Positions 60,804 to 64,000 of a stretch of 64,000 bases of DNA are shown here, one piece after another (positions within the stretch are counted from its first letter, which is position 1; each line of letters opens with the position of its first letter). The notes beneath the pieces are model-generated. The model saw only the letters and a program-made list of their open reading frames with translations. It was not told the origin of the DNA and made no database searches. This DNA comes from Thermoflexus hugenholtzii (GTDB lineage: Bacteria > Chloroflexota > Anaerolineae > Thermoflexales > Thermoflexaceae). The stretch covers positions 1,984,001 through 2,048,000 of the forward strand of contig NZ_CP076326.1 of assembly GCF_018771565.1 (NCBI RefSeq). The letters are read 5' to 3'. A program made the translations under genes and the position numbers.

Positions 60804-60994
60804 CCCAACCCCCTCCATTCCCTGCCCCCCTAGGCCCGCTTTTCGGTCAGGGATCCATTGTAGCGAAACCCGGGGTCGCCGCGAAGCGCGAGGAGGAACG
60901 CAAAAGGGATCCACGCCGGGATAGCGTGGTAAGGCATAACTGGAGGAAGAGGCGTCGCCGGGCATGTGAGGCGGGGATGGGTCAGGATCGACGC

Positions 60995-62986
60995 TTAAAC
61001 CGGCTTCGAGGGCCAATCCACCCACCCATCCTGGACCACAACGATGGGCCGGCCCTCCCGGCGCAGCCGTTCGATCGCCTCCCGCGCTCCCTCTGTGATC
61101 TCGCGCCCGGCCACCGCGGGCCAGGTCTCCCCCAGGGCCTTGCGGAGGATCTCTGCCCGCCGAACCGCCCGCTCCACATCCCCTCGATCGATGATCCAGG
61201 AGACCTCCAGGGCCAGGTGCATGGAACGCTGGCGCCGCCTCCCCCGGATCACCCCATCCACCCGCCGGGCTTCCTCGTATTCCTCACGAGTGATGGATCG
61301 AGCCTTCAGGGCCTTCCCGAGCGCCTCCATCAGCTCGTCAAAGGTCAGCGCCCGCACCTTGTGGAAATCCGGTCCTCCGAAGTAAGCGGCTGCCCGTTCG
61401 CGATATCGCCGCTCCAGGCTTTCTTTCTTCAGGACAGACATATCATCGGCCACAACCCGGCGGTGGACAATAAATGCCTCGCTCAAGCGCTGAAGCGATT
61501 CCTCCGTGCGACGCTGAGCTTCAGCCAGCTCCGCAAACCGACGGTCCGTCTCCTCTCGATGAGCCGTAAACGCCTCGCTCAGGCGCTGGAGGCTCTCTTC
61601 CGTGCGACGCTGGGCCTCCATAAGCTCGGCAAACCGACGATCCGTCTCCGCACGATAGGTCAGGAACTCCTGACGGTGAGCCGCGAACGCCTCGCTCAGG
61701 CGCTGCAGCGATTCCTCCGTGCGACGCTGAGCCTCCGCAAGCTCGGCGAAACGGCGATCCGTCTCCGCACGATGCTCCAGGAACTCCTGGCGGTGGGCTT
61801 CAAACGCCTCGCTCAGGCGCCGGAGGCTCTCCTCCGTGCGACGCTGGGCCTCGGCCAGCTCCGCAAACCGACGATCCGTCTCCGCCCGTTGCTGCAGGAA
61901 CTCCTGACGGTGAGCAATGAACGCCTCATAATGCGAATGCTGCGCCTCCGCCAGGGCGCGGACTTCAGCGCTGAGCTCGGCAAAGCCCGCGTTGGTCTGG
62001 GCCTGGTAGGACGAGAACTCCTGACGGTGGGTGATGAAGGACTCGGCCAGGTTGCGCACCGTCTCAATTAAGTTGTGGACGACTTCGGTCAGGTTGCGGA
62101 CAGCCGCGTTGAGCTCCGTAAGCTGCGCTTGAGTCTGGGCCTGGTGGGCCACGAACTCCTGACGATGGACGGTGAAGGCCTCCGCCAAGCGCTGGAGGTT
62201 CTCCTCGGTGCGACGCTGGGCCTCCGCTAACCCAAGCTGGATCTCGGCCAGATTATGGACGGTCTCGCTTAAACCGTGGACGACTTCGGTCAGGTTGCGG
62301 ACAGCCGCGTTGAGCTCCGTAAGCTGCGCTTGGGTCTGGGCCTGGTGGGCCAGGAACTCCTGACGATGGGCGATGAAGGCCTCCGTCAAGCGCTGGAGGT
62401 TCTCCTCGGTGCGACGCTGGGCCTCCGCCAACCCAAGCTGGGTCTCGGCCAGGCTGCGGACGACTTCGGTCAAGTTGCGGACGGCTGCGTTGAGCTCCGT
62501 AAGCTGCGCTTGGGTCTGGGCCTGGTGGGCCAGGAACTCCTGACGATGGACGGTGAAGGCCTCCGCCAGACGCTGGAGATTCTCCTCAGTGCGACGCTGG
62601 GCCTCGCTGAGGTCGCGAACCGTCTCGGCCAGGGTGCGGACGGACGCGCTAAGCTCCGCGAAGCGCATGTCGGTCTGGGCCTGGTGGGCCAGGAACTCCT
62701 GACGATGGGCGGTGAAGGTCTCGCCCAGGCGGCGGATGGCCTCAGCCATCTCCGCAAAGCGGGCGTCCGTCTCCCGGGCCTGTCGCCGCTGGGCCCGGTA
62801 GAGGGCCAAGATGAGGCGGGCAGCCCGCCGGAAGCCCCGCTCCATCGCCTCCCGCGTGGCCGCCAGATCGGCGGGCATCCGGCGCACCTCCTCCGAGGCC
62901 AGCAGGGCCCACAAGGGCTCCCGCCACTCCGGATGCGCGCGCAACAATTCCGCCAGATCCCGCAGATCCTCCACCGTGAACGCCAT
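60995..62986 (-). CDS. Long repetitive coiled-coil protein with a DUF3782-like nuclease-fold C-terminus
   Basis: 663 residues. Residues about 60-520 are a run of near-identical coiled-coil blocks of about 35-85 residues, built on the theme HRQEFLAHQAQTQAQLTEL, AVRNLTEVV and EAQRRTEENLQRL (later EESLQRL). The C-terminal 140 residues are compact and include ALEVSWIIDRGDVERAVRRAEILRK, PAVAGREI and PIVVVQDGW, the PD-(D/E)xK-like pattern of the DUF3782 family seen in thermophiles. No signal peptide or helix for membrane insertion is seen. The function is unknown; a nuclease-like domain on a variable-length coiled coil could be DNA-binding or structural. Confidence 0.8.
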   Translation of the reverse strand: MAFTVEDLRDLAELLRAHPEWREPLWALLASEEVRRMPADLAATREAMERGFRRAARLILALYRAQRRQARETDARFAEMAEAIRRLGETFTAHRQEFLAHQAQTDMRFAELSASVRTLAETVRDLSEAQRRTEENLQRLAEAFTVHRQEFLAHQAQTQAQLTELNAAVRNLTEVVRSLAETQLGLAEAQRRTEENLQRLTEAFIAHRQEFLAHQAQTQAQLTELNAAVRNLTEVVHGLSETVHNLAEIQLGLAEAQRRTEENLQRLAEAFTVHRQEFVAHQAQTQAQLTELNAAVRNLTEVVHNLIETVRNLAESFITHRQEFSSYQAQTNAGFAELSAEVRALAEAQHSHYEAFIAHRQEFLQQRAETDRRFAELAEAQRRTEESLRRLSEAFEAHRQEFLEHRAETDRRFAELAEAQRRTEESLQRLSEAFAAHRQEFLTYRAETDRRFAELMEAQRRTEESLQRLSEAFTAHREETDRRFAELAEAQRRTEESLQRLSEAFIVHRRVVADDMSVLKKESLERRYRERAAAYFGGPDFHKVRALTFDELMEALGKALKARSITREEYEEARRVDGVIRGRRRQRSMHLALEVSWIIDRGDVERAVRRAEILRKALGETWPAVAGREITEGAREAIERLRREGRPIVVVQDGWVDWPSKPV
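61490..62760 (-). repeat. In-frame tandem repeats inside the coiled-coil gene
   Basis: Blocks such as CTTCGGTCAGGTTGCGGAC and CTCCTGACGATGG-type strings recur several times, with the upstream blocks (about 61490-61920) and downstream blocks (about 62050-62620) each nearly identical among themselves. They are coding and in frame. Confidence 0.85.
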
Positions 62987-63065
62987 CTACATCCTCCCGC
63001 TCCGGGATTTTACCATAAAGCGAAGCCCGGCGGCTTCAGCGCGTTGCGCAGAAGGACCCGCCGGC

Positions 63066-64000
63066 TCACTCTTGCGGCTTAAGCGGGAAGACGCGCACGG
63101 AGTCCGGGCCCAGCAGGCCTTCGAGGCGCGCCAGAAGCTCCGGGGAATACCACGTGCCTTGCTGAGGGAACCGCAGTCGGACCTGCCGCCGGTCCGGATA
63201 CACCACCACGACCTGGAAGGGGTCCGGCCCCGGCCGCTCTGTGAGCAGCCGATGGACCTCCTGCAGCCGCCGCAGATCGTCCTCCAGCCGGTCGGTCCGG
63301 TAGAGATACACCACGATTTGCCGGGCCGGGACGGCTCTGGGGGTTTCCGGCCCTGGGGGGATCTGTTGTCCCCTTTCGGAGGCCGGGGTCCAGGCGCCTG
63401 CCTCCCCCTCTGAAGGCGGAGAGGGCGTCTCCTCCGAGGACGAAGGAGGAACGGACGGAGCGGCTTTCTTCGGATCGGAGGCTGTCTCCTCCCTGGAACG
63501 CTCCCAGCCGTTCGGCGGGAGGATACGCTCCTCGGCCTCCGGGAACCCCTCCGCTTCCGTTTCCGTCTGCTCCTCAACCGGTCGCGCCAGCACCTCCTGA
63601 TCCCGCAGGTCCTCCGCCACTACCCGAGGCTCCCGCCCTCCGCTCTCCGCCTTGCCCACCACGATGAGGATCGAATCCGGGCGCACCCGGTCCCCCTTCT
63701 GCTTCCACAGGCGGGGGAAGATCACCACCTCCACCATCCCATGGATGTCTTCCATCGTCACATACGCCATGGTCTCCCCGGTTCGCGTCGTGACGGTCCG
63801 CACCGCACGGATCAGGCCGGCCAGCTTCACGGTTTGCCCGTGGAGCTCCTCGCTCAGGTCGGCCGTGGTGTGGGTGACCACCTGCTGCAAGATCGGCCAT
63901 TGCCGGGTGAGCGGGGTCTCTGAGAGATAAGCGCCGACGAGCTCCTTCTCCCATTCCAGGATCTGGCCCTCCTCGACCTCGGGCAGATTCGGCAGCGCGC
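63066..64000 (-). CDS. dnaE: DNA polymerase III alpha subunit, C-terminal part; 5' end outside the window
   Basis: About 310 residues visible, open to the edge. EWEKELVGAYLSETPL matches the helix before the OB domain of DnaE, and VKLAGLIRAVRTVTTRTGETMAYVTMEDIHGMVEVVIFPRLW (about 30 to 70 residues later) is its OB-fold. An unusual Glu/Pro/Ser-rich linker of about 80 residues (EEQTETEAEGFPEAEERI onward) separates the OB-fold from a final domain with RQIVVYLYRTDRLEDDLRRL and DPFQVVVVYPDRRQVRLRF. The whole product copies the chromosome in the replisome. It is preceded by the coiled-coil gene on the same strand, 79 bp apart. Confidence 0.88.
   Translation of the reverse strand, partial: ALPNLPEVEEGQILEWEKELVGAYLSETPLTRQWPILQQVVTHTTADLSEELHGQTVKLAGLIRAVRTVTTRTGETMAYVTMEDIHGMVEVVIFPRLWKQKGDRVRPDSILIVVGKAESGGREPRVVAEDLRDQEVLARPVEEQTETEAEGFPEAEERILPPNGWERSREETASDPKKAAPSVPPSSSEETPSPPSEGEAGAWTPASERGQQIPPGPETPRAVPARQIVVYLYRTDRLEDDLRRLQEVHRLLTERPGPDPFQVVVVYPDRRQVRLRFPQQGTWYSPELLARLEGLLGPDSVRVFPLKPQE

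Noticed and set aside
1-64000. Prophage or genomic island
   Set aside because: No integrase, phage structural genes or attachment-site repeats next to a tRNA were seen. The only mobile gene is the IS transposase.

Overview
This window is GC-rich, densely packed bacterial DNA and most probably comes from a thermophilic member of the Chloroflexota (Thermoflexus or another Anaerolineae-like lineage). That placement is an inference. It rests on the base composition, the gene families, and a short F/YLPL(V/I)(L/M)R motif in three predicted exported proteins that I remember from Chloroflexota secretomes. No tRNA, rRNA or CRISPR array was seen. The window opens inside alaS and closes inside dnaE.

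Region 1 (1-7.1 kb) holds the end of alaS and a minus-strand group of exported proteins: a clan-A glycoside hydrolase and two secreted proteins that are now broken. One is cut by an IS1-like element of about 1.1 kb flanked by an 11-bp target duplication. The other is frameshifted by a 7-bp tandem duplication. Region 2 (7.2-18.2 kb) is housekeeping and signalling: a FAH-family enzyme, a hybrid-like histidine kinase, a metallo-beta-lactamase-fold hydrolase, an NAD-dependent epimerase, acylphosphatase, a FecR-like membrane protein, dcd, and a minus-strand nfeD - response regulator - PH-domain cluster. A REP-like hairpin array (18.26-18.67 kb) separates this from a DUF1998-type helicase that carries an HNH nuclease motif.

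Region 3 (21.4-31.7 kb) has a DUF554 membrane protein, a hydantoinase/dihydropyrimidinase, a patatin-like lipase, a PhnD-like binding protein, and a respiratory operon: a four-cluster ferredoxin-like subunit, an NrfD-type membrane subunit, a Tat-exported molybdopterin catalytic subunit of the tetrathionate/arsenate/sulfur reductase type, then a small cytochrome c.

Region 4 (31.8-35.2 kb) is the most striking part: an aromatic amino acid operon. It encodes an AroH-type chorismate mutase fused to prephenate dehydratase, DAHP synthase and prephenate dehydrogenase. It is preceded by a near-consensus promoter, a 32-codon leader peptide with seven aromatic codons in an eight-codon stretch, and RNA segments whose complementarities reproduce a 1:2 / 2:3 / 3:4 transcription attenuator. 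This looks like classical ribosome-mediated attenuation and I judge it the best candidate for an undescribed regulatory system here.

Region 5 (35.2-48.2 kb) contains a cobalt/nickel ECF transporter operon with a Fur-family regulator and a candidate operator, glycogen phosphorylase, prmC, rpiB, two glycosyltransferases, a class II aldolase, lgt and a five-heme cytochrome. Region 6 (48.2-52.4 kb) has a 160-bp-period array of short palindromes, followed by a ygeY - ygeW - carbamate kinase operon, which suggests ATP-yielding catabolism of a ureido compound. Region 7 (52.4-64 kb) has a VapC fragment, an SDR, nadK, dprA, a Tat-exported cyclase-family protein, acs, a sirtuin, a PlsY-like protein, a long repetitive coiled-coil protein and the 3' end of dnaE. 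An 81-bp palindromic element occurs twice in the window in opposite orientations (14.58 and 54.64 kb).
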